Below are positions 1 to 8,438 of a stretch of 64,000 nucleotides of DNA, piece after piece; positions within the stretch are counted from its first letter, which is position 1, and every line of letters starts with the position of its first letter. The notes under the pieces are model-generated. The model was not told the origin of the DNA. It searched no databases and saw only the letters and a list, made by a program, of their open reading frames with translations. Made by a program: the position numbers and the translations under genes. Source of the stretch: JAKIVR01 sp035933635. Lineage in GTDB: Archaea; Thermoplasmatota; Thermoplasmata; Lutacidiplasmatales; UBA184. The stretch covers positions 62,001-126,000 of the forward strand of contig DASYYY010000008.1 in assembly GCA_035933635.1 (NCBI GenBank), read 5' to 3'.

Positions 1-1
1 G

Positions 2-577
2 CTCGCCCCCGGATGCCGCGTCGCGCCGGGCGCGGCGAACTACGGTTCGGCGACCGGTGAGTTCGCTCTGCTCGTACCGGTCCGGCTCGCCGCCGGGCTG
101 CACCACATCGTGGTGAACCTCACCGTCACCTCGACCGAGACCACTTCGCTCACCCCCGGGAAGTGCGCCACGAGCACGGCGTCGGTCTACGACTGCTACA
201 ACGTCGCCGAGGCCTACGTCTTCGGGCAGGCCGCGCTCTACGACGCCACCAATGGGACGACGTTCGGCTCGACGAACAGCTGGCCGGGGTTCGTGAACCT
301 GACGTTCAACCAGACCTCGTGCACCATGGGCGCGTGCACGGTCAGCGGTTCGGGCGGTTCCGGCGGGACGTTCAACTCGACCGCGCACATCCAGCTCTTC
401 GTCAACGCGACGGTCAGGGGTGGCCAGTCCTGGAGCATCCAGGTCATCGTCTACGGCGGGGTGCTGGCCGAGATCGACTCGTTCGGCTCCCACGTCGTCG
501 GGGGTATCGCGACGGCCACCGAGAACGTCGCCACGCTCGGCAATGGGGCGCGCATCACGGCGATCTCGCTCACGTAG
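2..577 (+). CDS. Secreted surface protein, 5'-truncated by window edge
   Basis: The reading frame is open from the left edge, so the N-terminus and any signal peptide are missing; about 191 residues are visible. The sequence is rich in Ser, Thr, Gly, Asn and Val with many N-x-S/T sequons, as in exported archaeal glycoproteins. Several cysteines are present (KCATSTASVYDC and SCTMGAC). It resembles the protein at 32699-33634: both have a 'L..G.H....N.T.T' strand, then a Cys-containing loop, then 'EAYVFGQAALYD.TN.T', and a closing beta-rich part. This is therefore a family with at least two members in the window. No enzymatic motif is seen, and a structural or adhesive surface role is inference only. 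It converges on the beta-helix gene. Confidence 0.75.
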   Translation, partial: LAPGCRVAPGAANYGSATGEFALLVPVRLAAGLHHIVVNLTVTSTETTSLTPGKCATSTASVYDCYNVAEAYVFGQAALYDATNGTTFGSTNSWPGFVNLTFNQTSCTMGACTVSGSGGSGGTFNSTAHIQLFVNATVRGGQSWSIQVIVYGGVLAEIDSFGSHVVGGIATATENVATLGNGARITAISLT

Positions 578-588
578 GTCCAACACCC

Positions 589-623
589 GGTCTCTCGGGG
601 GGGCCGTGCTCCTCCGGGAGACC
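589..623. terminator. Hairpin between convergent genes
   Basis: A near-perfect 10-bp inverted repeat (GGTCTCTCGG at 589-598 and CCGGGAGACC at 614-623, with one G-T pair) lies 11 nt after the stop of the left gene and 33 nt before the stop of the convergent gene. The motif CCAACACCC occurs on both sides (580-588 and again about 40 nt later). No T-tract follows, so termination is only suggested by position. Confidence 0.4.
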
Positions 624-656
624 CAACACCCTCACGGGTCGCGGTAAGGATCGACC

Positions 657-3368
657 CTAGACCGGGGAGCTCCCGGGTCCATCGGGCGCGACCGTGCGGG
701 ACGGCGGACGCCCGCGGTACGCCCAGCCGGCGATCGCCGCGACCACGGCGATGCCGAGCGCCACGAGCAGCACCGTTTGGGTCCCGTTCGACGGGGTGCT
801 GGCGCCCTGCGGGGAGCTCGCGGCGATCGGCTCGTAGAAGATCTGCACGCTCGCGGCTGCCCCGGCCACGACGACATCGCCCGGGTCGCCGTAGGTGAGG
901 AAACCGGTCACCGTGCTCGGAAGGTAGGTGTAGGTCCCGTTGGCGAGGGAGACGGCCAGGTGGCTCTGGTTGAGGAAGTACTGGTGCCCGGCGAAGACGA
1001 GGGTCCAGGGCGTCCCCGCCGGGAGCCCGACCTCCGTGACGGTCACCAGGTAGTTGATCGTCCCGAAGACGATTGGAACGAGGAGGTTGCCGCGCGCGTC
1101 TTCGCCCGTGCCGTTGGAGGGCGTGGCGGGGACGTATCCGACCACGTGGGGGATCTTGTACCAGAAGGTGCTGTTCGGCCCGTTCTGCTGGGGGACGTAG
1201 ATCGTATTGGCACCGGACGAGTAGGCGACACCGTTCACCACGACGGCCCAGAAGGTCCCTGCGTGGAGCCCGCTCTCAACGAAGTCGATCGTGTAGCCGG
1301 TCCACGCAACGGCGAGCGGATACCGGTCCTCGGCCGACCCTCCCAGGACGAGGGGGGCATCCACAATCCCGTCGCCGATGGAGCTCGGAACGTTCTGATC
1401 CGGTCCGGTCATGACGTCGGGCCCGGTGTGGTTGCCCCAAAAGTTCCCCCCTTCGGGGTAGCCCGCGTCCCAGCTCACGGCTCCCGCCGACGGACCGATC
1501 GACCAGACCCCATCGGAGACGAAGTTGTTGTGATAGATCCACACGCCGGCCGCCGCCGAAAGGACGAACGCCGAGCTGTCGTTCCAGAGCTGATTCGCGG
1601 TGGCGGAGGTGTTGGTATCTCCGACGAGCGAGAATCCGGTACCGCTGCGCGAGAGGTTGTTCCCCGCAAGGGTCAGGCTCGTGCACTCGACCGCCTCCAG
1701 CGCGATGCCGAGCGCGGTGAGATTGTTCGAGTTCACGGAACCGCCCGTGACGCCGGCCAGCGAGACGCCCACCACGCTCCCGCTCGCGGCGTACGCACGA
1801 TTGCCCTCGACCACGACGTCGCCGCCGCCGACGAACTGGAACGCTACCGCGCCGACGTCCCCGGCGACGTTGTCGGCGACGAGCAGGCCGCGCCCTTGGG
1901 ACTCGAACAGGCCGCGGGCGGCGGCGCCGGAGAAGTTGTTCAGCTCGACGGTCAGACCGTTTACGCCGAAGGCATCGAGCCCGTCCGCCGTCGCCCCCTC
2001 GACCGCACTGGAGGCGAGGTCGACCGAGCTATCGTTCTGCAGCAGGATCCCCGTCCGGGATCCCACCGCGAGATCGTTCGATAGCTGCAGGCCGATCGAA
2101 CCGGTGTCGTCGAAGCCCACGCTCGCGTTCCGGGCGACGTCCGTCGCGAGAACCACCTGCTGGTCGGCGACGAAACGGTAGGCGACGGAAGGGCTCCCCA
2201 AGGCGCCGACCGCCTCGTCCTCGAGGAGAGAGAGCTGGGAGGAGGCCTCGAAATCGATTGCCGCCACGCTACCCGAGGCCTCGCTGCCGGTCAGGTACAC
2301 CTCGTTCGATCCGGAAACCTTCAGGCCGGTGGCGCCGGGACTCGAGAAGTTGGAGTCCAGGACCGACACGTTCGTGCAGTCAACGATCGCTCCGCCCGAC
2401 GAACTGAATCCCGTGTACGAGACCGCGTCGATGGAGAGATTGCGGTCCCCCGCGGCGTGCAGGCCGGTGCTTCCTCCGACCGCCGCGTTGCCCCGGAGCT
2501 CCGTGAATGAGGAGTTGGTCACGGCCATCGCCTCCGGGCTTGCTCCCAGCCAATTGTTCGAGACGGTGGCGAACTCGGAGGCGTTGACCTCGATGGCGAT
2601 CCCGGTCGCATTCAGTTCGTTGTCCGCCACCGTCGTGTCGTTCGTCCCATTGAGCAGGACGCCGACCCGCGAGCCGTTCGCCCGAAGTCCGTCGACGGCC
2701 GACCCGGTGGTCCCGGTGAGCTCCGCGGCGGCGCGGGTGCTCGAGCTCAGGTCGTCACTGGCGAGGAACAGCCCGGAGACCGAGGCGGCTTCGAGGCCCG
2801 ATGTACTGCTGGCCGAGAGGTTGGTGACCGAGACCGTGGACGAGTTCGCCACCCCGACCGCCCAGCCGGGCGCGTGGACCGTCACCCGGTCGATCCGAAC
2901 GGCCTCCGAGTCCGCCACGATCACACCGCCGGCCGACGAATCGAGCGAGAGCCCGGACAGCCGGACATCGTGCGCGGAGGCGATCTCCACGGCCGCTGAG
3001 GCCTCGGGGAGGGCGGTCAGGAGGTTCGAGCCACCCTGGACCGTGCTTCCGTTACGGGCGATCAGGAGCTCGCCGGAAAAGTTCGCCGTGACCGTGTAGC
3101 TGTTCCCAGCCACCGTGATCGGGGCGCTGGCGTTGCTGAGAGTACCGTTCGGCTCGATCTCCGTGACGCCTCGGCCGGAGAGTGCCGTGAACGGATGGGC
3201 GGATCCGACCGAGAAGTGGCGAGAGTCGCCGAGGACGGCCGCCGCGCTCGGGGGCCCGAATTCGCGTGCGACGTGGGATGCCGCGGGGGAACCGCGGGAT
3301 CCCGACGCGATCGACGAAGTCAGAACCAGCGCGATCGCCACGATGGCCAGAGCTCGCCCGCTGAGCAC
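657..3368 (-). CDS. Secreted right-handed parallel beta-helix (NosD/PbH1-like) protein with C-terminal membrane anchor
   Basis: 903 residues from a GTG start. The first 22 residues form a signal peptide (LAIVAIALVLTSSIASG). Residues about 100-640 are repeated short strands of the type 'N.T....G..L..S....V..N', ending in a 'YHNNF' stretch followed by 'NFWGNHTGPDVMTGPDQN'; this is typical of NosD/PbH1 parallel beta-helix proteins. Two later repeats (about 690-850) contain 'FVESGLHAGTFWAVVVNG' and 'VTEVGLPAGTPWTLVFAG', the 'E.GL..GT.W' module common in Thermoplasmata exoproteins. A transmembrane helix at about 860-880 with a basic tail (RGRPPSR) anchors it outward. Substrate or partner is unknown; carbohydrate binding is possible because this fold is frequent in polysaccharide-active proteins. 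Confidence 0.8.
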   Translation of the reverse strand: MLSGRALAIVAIALVLTSSIASGSRGSPAASHVAREFGPPSAAAVLGDSRHFSVGSAHPFTALSGRGVTEIEPNGTLSNASAPITVAGNSYTVTANFSGELLIARNGSTVQGGSNLLTALPEASAAVEIASAHDVRLSGLSLDSSAGGVIVADSEAVRIDRVTVHAPGWAVGVANSSTVSVTNLSASSTSGLEAASVSGLFLASDDLSSSTRAAAELTGTTGSAVDGLRANGSRVGVLLNGTNDTTVADNELNATGIAIEVNASEFATVSNNWLGASPEAMAVTNSSFTELRGNAAVGGSTGLHAAGDRNLSIDAVSYTGFSSSGGAIVDCTNVSVLDSNFSSPGATGLKVSGSNEVYLTGSEASGSVAAIDFEASSQLSLLEDEAVGALGSPSVAYRFVADQQVVLATDVARNASVGFDDTGSIGLQLSNDLAVGSRTGILLQNDSSVDLASSAVEGATADGLDAFGVNGLTVELNNFSGAAARGLFESQGRGLLVADNVAGDVGAVAFQFVGGGDVVVEGNRAYAASGSVVGVSLAGVTGGSVNSNNLTALGIALEAVECTSLTLAGNNLSRSGTGFSLVGDTNTSATANQLWNDSSAFVLSAAAGVWIYHNNFVSDGVWSIGPSAGAVSWDAGYPEGGNFWGNHTGPDVMTGPDQNVPSSIGDGIVDAPLVLGGSAEDRYPLAVAWTGYTIDFVESGLHAGTFWAVVVNGVAYSSGANTIYVPQQNGPNSTFWYKIPHVVGYVPATPSNGTGEDARGNLLVPIVFGTINYLVTVTEVGLPAGTPWTLVFAGHQYFLNQSHLAVSLANGTYTYLPSTVTGFLTYGDPGDVVVAGAAASVQIFYEPIAASSPQGASTPSNGTQTVLLVALGIAVVAAIAGWAYRGRPPSRTVAPDGPGSSPV

Positions 3369-3543
3369 GCGGGCCTCGCGAACGCCGGCGAGATAAGCCC
3401 CCCGCCGCCCCGGCGGCGCGGCCCCGTAACACTACGAAATTTCGGGAGAGCCGCGTGGATTCCGGGGGGTCCCGCCTACGGGGCCGGCTCGCCCTCTCGG
3501 CGGCTGGGTCGCTCCGTCCGACTCGGGTGCTGGCCGTCTCCCT

Positions 3544-3711
3544 TCAGGGGATGGGCCATCCGAACGTCATCGCGGCCATCACGTAGGCGCCGCCGAGGAT
3601 CAGGGCGAGCGCCACGAGCTTGAGTACCCAGCTCAGGCCGGTGACAATGACGAAAACCGCGACCCCGGCCAAGACGAGCAGGATGCCAAGGTTGATCGAT
3701 ACACCGAACAT
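3544..3711 (-). CDS. Small two-helix membrane protein
   Basis: 55 residues starting ATG at 3711 and ending TGA at 3544. It has two hydrophobic segments: INLGILLVLAGVAVFVIVTG and, after the KL pair, VALALILGGAYVMAAMTFG, with a short 'LSWVLK' connection. Codon third positions are GC-rich, as in the neighbouring genes, which argues for real coding. No family is recognised. It stands alone between the beta-helix gene upstream and the divergent ABM gene. Confidence 0.65.
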   Translation of the reverse strand: MFGVSINLGILLVLAGVAVFVIVTGLSWVLKLVALALILGGAYVMAAMTFGWPIP

Positions 3712-3879
3712 CGCCCGGTCAACCGCAGGCTCCGCTCATCAGTCCCCATGTCACGGCGTTACCGACGCGGGAAGGAGTAAACATCGTACAGGCCAGCGCC
3801 TACGGCGGGCAGAGCGACCGAGTGCCTGCGGGAGACTATCCGGCGCGTCTCAAGAGGGAGTTCGACCTGTGGCCGGTCC

Positions 3880-4197
3880 ATGTCGTGGGCGGCCGTCAAT
3901 CGGATCACGGTGGATTCGTCGGAGGAAGCCGACCGGGTCGTGGCGGCGTTCCGGGCCCGGAGCCGCCAGGTCGACCTGGAGCCCGGTTTCCTCGGGTTCG
4001 AACTGTGGAGGGAGATCGGTGGGAAAGAGGTCCTGGTGCTAACGCGCTGGAGTCGTCGGGAGGACTTCGTCGCTTGGACCGAGAGTCCGGCGTTCCGACA
4101 CGCTCACGCACGGGCCGCCGAATCACCCGGAATTGGCGGCGGCAGCTTGTACGAGATTGTTCAGGAGGCGACCCCCTCCGCGGGGTCGTCCGACTGA
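3880..4197 (+). CDS. ABM-domain monooxygenase (antibiotic biosynthesis monooxygenase / IsdG-like fold)
   Basis: 105 residues. The pattern 'NRITV....ADRVVAAFRARSRQVDLEPGFLGFELWRE', then 'VLVLTRWSRREDFVAWTESPAFRHAHA', matches the dimeric alpha/beta ABM ferredoxin-like fold. Members are small oxygenases, heme-degrading enzymes (IsdG/HmoB) or related stress proteins. The 'GFLGFELWR' and 'TRWSRREDFVAW..S..F..AH' segments are the usual conserved ones. The reaction cannot be decided from sequence: the invariant Asn/Trp/His set of true IsdG heme degraders is not clearly complete. Cytosolic, no signal peptide. Start ATG 3880 chosen because translation upstream in this frame loses ABM character. Confidence 0.75.
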   Translation: MSWAAVNRITVDSSEEADRVVAAFRARSRQVDLEPGFLGFELWREIGGKEVLVLTRWSRREDFVAWTESPAFRHAHARAAESPGIGGGSLYEIVQEATPSAGSSD

Positions 4198-4308
4198 TCG
4201 GCCCAACGGCGCCGCGGTTACGGGTGCACCGGAGCCCCCTGGGGGCGTCGGACCGGGAAAAAGGCCCTCGGAGAAGGTATTTCGCCCCGGCGGTCGTGTC
4301 GCGGCCCC

Positions 4309-7300
4309 ATGCCCTCCAACGGTGGGCGCGATCCCTTGACCCGAGGGCGTGGCGCCAGCCGGAATCGATGCGTTCCCCGGACGCGGACCCCGCACCGGCC
4401 GGAACTCCGCGCCGCGGTCGCACTTGCTCTTGCGGCGGTGGCACTCTTAGTGCTTCCGAGCGGAGCGTTGGGAGTCGGATCCCTCCGGGGGGTGAACGTT
4501 CCTGCTCCGGCTTCGAACCATCCGCCCATCACCCTCCCCGCCGGCCATCTGCCCGCCTCCCCGTTCGGCAGCGTGCCCCAACCGGGCTGGGTCTCCATCC
4601 GCCCCGCGCAGAGTCCAGAGGCCCGTTCCGGGGCGATGATGGCGTTCGATTCGAGCGACGGGTATCTCGTGCTCTTCGGCGGATGGAACGGGACCTATCT
4701 CAACGATACCTGGACGTACTCGGGCGGGGTTTGGACCCCGCTCCCCACCCCGGTAGCCCCCTCCGGACGCGCGTACGGGGCGATGATCTACGATGCCTCC
4801 GACGGCCAGCTCGTACTGTTCGGCGGATTCAACGGGAGCTTTCTCGGCGACACCTGGACGTTCGTGCACGGAGTGTGGCACGAGCTTCCGCCGGGCTACG
4901 GGCCCGCCGCCCGGTCCCGCGCCGGGATGGCGTTCGACGAGGCGGACGGCATGGGCGTGCTGTTCGGCGGTCTGGGAACCCGCGGCCCCTCGTCGGACAC
5001 CTGGACGTTCCACAACGACCGGTGGGCGCGCCCGTTGCTGCATTCCGGGAGTCCTCCGGCTCGAGCCGGTGCGGCGATGTCGTTCGACGCCGGTGACGGT
5101 AGGATACTGCTGTTCGGGGGGAACTCGACGCGACCGCTCAACGACACTTGGGAGTACCGTGGCGGCGCCTGGGCCCCGGTCAACGGCTCGGTGAGCCCCC
5201 CCGCCCGCGGGGGAGCGTCCTTGGCGTGGGACCCCACGGACGACACGAGCCTTCTCTTCGGCGGAGCGAACGGGACGACGTTGGGCGACACCTGGGGGTT
5301 CCACTCGGGTAGCTGGACGCCTTGGACGGACGGGCCGGGTCCCGGTGTCCGATCGGACGCCACCCTCGCGTTCGACGCGGCCGACGGGTACATCGTTTTG
5401 TTCGGTGGAGCCGCGGGGATCTTCCTGGCCGATACCTGGGGGTTCCGCGCCGCCCCGTCCAATCTGACCTGGTCCGCCCTGCCCGCCGGACTCACGCCCC
5501 CCGGCCGGACCCAGGCCGGTATGACCTACGACGCCTACGACGGCTACGTGGTTCTCTTCGGTGGTCACCAGGGCGCCGGCGGAGGACCCCTCTTTGGCGA
5601 CACGTGGACCTACCGGGCCGGGGTCTGGGCCGAGCTCCACCCCCCGGTCTCCCCCTCGCCCCGGCGCGCGGCGCTGTTCGTCTACGATGCCGCCGACGGC
5701 TACGTGGTCCTGTTCGGCGGTTCGTCGGCGCGTGGATACCTGAACGACACGTGGGAGTTCCGCGCGGGGATCTGGAAGCGGGTCCACACAGCGGTCGCTC
5801 CCGCGCCCCGCCGGAGCATGGGCGGAACCTTCGACGCGGCCGACGGCTACGTGCTGATGTTCGGCGGGCATGCCGGAACTGGCCGCGTCTACCGCGATTT
5901 CAACGACAGCTGGTGCTTCCGCGCCGGCCACTGGACCGAACTCTCGAACGAGAGCCCCCCGAGCGCCCGCGCCGAGCCCGTGCTCTCCTTCGACCCTGCG
6001 ACCGGAACGTCGGTCCTGTTCGACGGGTACGTCGACGGCGCCCGGCACATCCGGCTCGAGGATGACACGTGGAGCTTCGCCCACGGCACGTGGACGCTGC
6101 TGTGCCGACCCTGCGCACCGGCGCAGCGCGACGGTGCCGGAGTCGCGTTCGACCCGCGTCTCGGCGCCCTGGTGGTCTACGGCGGCCACAACAACTCGAC
6201 GGTACTCGGCGATACCTGGGCGTTGTCCGGCGGCGGCTGGTTCGAGCTCTGCGGGGTCTGCGGGCCGCAGGTGCGCGATGCCCCGTCGCTCACCTTCGAT
6301 TCCGCCGATGGCTATCTCCTGCTGTTCGGAGGCGGGTACCCGACGTTCCTGGACCGTACGAGCCCCTGGGCGTTGGTACCACCGGTCCGGGTCACCGCGA
6401 ACGGGACACCGGCGGAGGTCGACGTTGGCGTCCCGGTCCAGCTCCTCGGGGCGTTCGACGGCCCATGGGCCGGGTACTCGACCTCCTGGTCGCTCGGCGA
6501 CGGGAATGCAAGCACGCTGGCCGACCCCCAGTACGCCTACGCCAGGCCGGGAGACTACAACGCGACCTTCGTCGTCCGTGAGTCGACCGGGCTCGTGACG
6601 ATGGCGACGATACCGATCCGCGTGAACCCCCGTCCGGCACTGACGCTGACGGGCTACCCCTCGACGATCGACGCGGGCCAGTCGGTCAACCTCAGCGCGG
6701 TCGTCAGCGGGGGCACCGGGACGGTGTCCGTCGGATGGAACTTTGCCGATGGCTCCGGGAGCAGCGGGCTCGACTCCGTCGCCCGCTTCGCTTCCCCCGG
6801 GACGTACACGATCGAGTGTTGGGCGAACGACTCGGAAGTCTCGTCGTCCGCGAACCTGACGATCGTGGTCGATCCCGACACGACGGCACTGGCGTCCGTT
6901 TCGGCACCGACGACCGACCTTGGGGTCAGAGAGCGATTCTCCGTCCAGGTCGCGAACGGCACGGGGCCCTACACGGCCTTCTGGAAGTTCGGCGATGGCG
7001 CTTCGGGCACGGGCCTGACCGTCAACCACTCCTACGCAAGGTCCGGGGTCTTCACCGTCCAAGCGTGGGTGAACGACAGTACCGGGTACGACTCGGAGCA
7101 GAACCTCACGGTTCGGGTCAACCCGGTACCCCAGGTGTCCGCGAACGAGAGCGCCGCGATCGTCGACGTCGGTGCACCGATCGATTTCTCGGCGGCCGCG
7201 TACGGCGGCACGGCGCCGTTCACCTATCTCTGGAACTTCTCTAGTGGGACGAATGCCACGGGCCCGTCGGCGGCGGTGCGCCCGGCGCAGCCCGGTGCCC

Positions 7301-7989
7301 TTGTCGCGACCGTGGTGTTGACCGACGCGGCCGGCGATAGCGCTTCGGCGAGCCTACCCTTCCGTGCGGTGCCGGTGCCTGCGGCGACGATCGATCTGAG
7401 TTCCAACGTCACCGAGCCCGGCGTTCCGTTCCAGGCGAACGCCGTCGTCGCCGGGGGCGTGGCTCCGTTGCGGTACAATTGGAGCTTCGGTGACGGAGGG
7501 TTCGCGGCGGGCGCGACCACCAACCACACCTACGGATCGAACGGGACCTTCGTCGTCCAGCTGGTCGTCTCCGACGCCGACGGTGCGACTGCGCTGGCCT
7601 CGTCGAACATGACGGTCGGTCCCGCCCCCGGGCTCGTCCTCCGGCTGGTCGGATCGCAGGGCGGTCTGAACGGCAGTCCGTTCAACGTCACCTTCGCCGC
7701 TCAAGGTTCCGGGGGCCTCGCTCCGTACAACGTCACGTGGTCGTTCGGGGATGGCTCGGTGGGCTGGGGACCGGGACCCGTGCACGAGTACAATTCATCG
7801 GGGAATTACACGGTCACGGCGCGCTTGATCGATGCCGCCGGGGTGCGTGCGAACGCGTCGTTGAACATCACCCTGAACGCGACGGGGGCGTACACCCCGT
7901 CGACCCCGCCGCCGCCCTCGCCTCGGACCGGTGTGACGTCGAGCCCCGTGGCGGGATTGAGCCCGCCCCGCGGAGCCCGCCCCGACTAA
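4309..7989 (+). CDS. Secreted Kelch beta-propeller / PKD-repeat protein
   Basis: 1226 residues. An N-terminal export signal is visible (ALALAAVALLVLPSGALG, about residues 40-57) after an Arg-rich stretch. Then come about twelve Kelch-type blades, each with 'YVVLFGG......DTW.F' (for example near residues 117, 167, 218 and 267), spanning to about residue 690. They are followed by about six PKD domains, each with a 'W.FGDG' or 'WSLGDG' motif and a closing 'H.Y...G.Y.V' strand, to about residue 1190. The protein ends in a proline-rich tail (TPPPPSPR) without a visible membrane anchor. Kelch propellers and PKD domains mediate carbohydrate or protein contacts outside the cell, so a surface-binding role is inferred. 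A TATA-like TATTT at 4278-4282 sits 29 nt before the ATG, fitting a leaderless mRNA. Confidence 0.85.
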   Translation: MPSNGGRDPLTRGRGASRNRCVPRTRTPHRPELRAAVALALAAVALLVLPSGALGVGSLRGVNVPAPASNHPPITLPAGHLPASPFGSVPQPGWVSIRPAQSPEARSGAMMAFDSSDGYLVLFGGWNGTYLNDTWTYSGGVWTPLPTPVAPSGRAYGAMIYDASDGQLVLFGGFNGSFLGDTWTFVHGVWHELPPGYGPAARSRAGMAFDEADGMGVLFGGLGTRGPSSDTWTFHNDRWARPLLHSGSPPARAGAAMSFDAGDGRILLFGGNSTRPLNDTWEYRGGAWAPVNGSVSPPARGGASLAWDPTDDTSLLFGGANGTTLGDTWGFHSGSWTPWTDGPGPGVRSDATLAFDAADGYIVLFGGAAGIFLADTWGFRAAPSNLTWSALPAGLTPPGRTQAGMTYDAYDGYVVLFGGHQGAGGGPLFGDTWTYRAGVWAELHPPVSPSPRRAALFVYDAADGYVVLFGGSSARGYLNDTWEFRAGIWKRVHTAVAPAPRRSMGGTFDAADGYVLMFGGHAGTGRVYRDFNDSWCFRAGHWTELSNESPPSARAEPVLSFDPATGTSVLFDGYVDGARHIRLEDDTWSFAHGTWTLLCRPCAPAQRDGAGVAFDPRLGALVVYGGHNNSTVLGDTWALSGGGWFELCGVCGPQVRDAPSLTFDSADGYLLLFGGGYPTFLDRTSPWALVPPVRVTANGTPAEVDVGVPVQLLGAFDGPWAGYSTSWSLGDGNASTLADPQYAYARPGDYNATFVVRESTGLVTMATIPIRVNPRPALTLTGYPSTIDAGQSVNLSAVVSGGTGTVSVGWNFADGSGSSGLDSVARFASPGTYTIECWANDSEVSSSANLTIVVDPDTTALASVSAPTTDLGVRERFSVQVANGTGPYTAFWKFGDGASGTGLTVNHSYARSGVFTVQAWVNDSTGYDSEQNLTVRVNPVPQVSANESAAIVDVGAPIDFSAAAYGGTAPFTYLWNFSSGTNATGPSAAVRPAQPGALVATVVLTDAAGDSASASLPFRAVPVPAATIDLSSNVTEPGVPFQANAVVAGGVAPLRYNWSFGDGGFAAGATTNHTYGSNGTFVVQLVVSDADGATALASSNMTVGPAPGLVLRLVGSQGGLNGSPFNVTFAAQGSGGLAPYNVTWSFGDGSVGWGPGPVHEYNSSGNYTVTARLIDAAGVRANASLNITLNATGAYTPSTPPPPSPRTGVTSSPVAGLSPPRGARPD

Positions 7990-8339
7990 CCGCGTTCGTT
8001 CGCCGCGCCTAGCGGCGGTGTCTCGAGGCTCGAGGGGGTGTTGCCGGCGATGAGCGCCTTCGGTCGGGTGAGGGTCCCCGGGGTCGCGAACAAGCGGTCG
8101 CTAACCCCGACCTCCTCGAGCCGGTTGCGGGTGATCTCGACGGTCGCCCCATCGCCCACCAGGAGGACATTGCGGCTCAGTTCGGGGAGCTTGGTGAAGC
8201 TGGCGGTGTACCGTCGGCGGGCCTAGAGTCGGCCAGTGCCTCCCTCCGCTGCGCTCATCCGACCGAGGTGCGCCACCAGGTCGGAATCGGGGACGAAGGG
8301 CGTTGGGACCTCGGACCACCCGGCGCGCGCGGCCGCCCA
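7986..8339 (-). pseudogene. Decayed reading frame with internal TAG
   Basis: On the minus strand one frame reads with GC-rich, coding-like codons from 8339 to the TAG at 7986-7988, broken only by a TAG at 8223-8225. Before the break it reads '...TPFVPDSDLVAHLGRM', after it 'RRYTASFTKLPELSRNV', then 'LLVGDGATVEITRNRLEEVG' and 'LFATPGTLTRPKALIAGNTP'. The second part looks like a conserved globular protein but has no good start codon directly after the TAG: an in-frame ATG (8256-8254) lies before it, and the first GTG after it would cut into the conserved part. A nonsense-mutated or fragmentary gene is the simplest reading. Family not recognised. Its stop overlaps the stop of the Kelch/PKD gene on the other strand. 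Confidence 0.45.
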
Positions 8340-8438
8340 TCACGGCGAGCAGACCCGCGCGAGTTTTGGTCGAGGACGGCCAACTGGGCGCAGATTTCGC
8401 CGGGGAATGTACATCTGCCGACGTTCCATCCCCCCCTC

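Noticed and set aside
777..2084. Long open frame opposite the beta-helix gene
   Set aside because: Its product is Arg/Gly/Asp-rich without order, and the other strand has a signal peptide, repeats and an anchor. High GC makes such shadows common.
3434..3443. Palindrome CGAAATTTCG upstream of the beta-helix gene
   Set aside because: A single 10-bp palindrome about 65 nt before the start; could be a promoter part but nothing further supports it.
3822..5096. Long plus-strand frame starting before the ABM gene
   Set aside because: After the first 25 residues it becomes Arg/Pro/Gly shadow of two better-supported genes.
4447..7062. 871-codon open frame opposite the Kelch/PKD gene
   Set aside because: Pure complement of the repeats; no start signal and no domain.
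8223..8225. TAG read as pyrrolysine
   Set aside because: No pyrrolysine genes or methylamine methyltransferases are in the window; a nonsense mutation is simpler.
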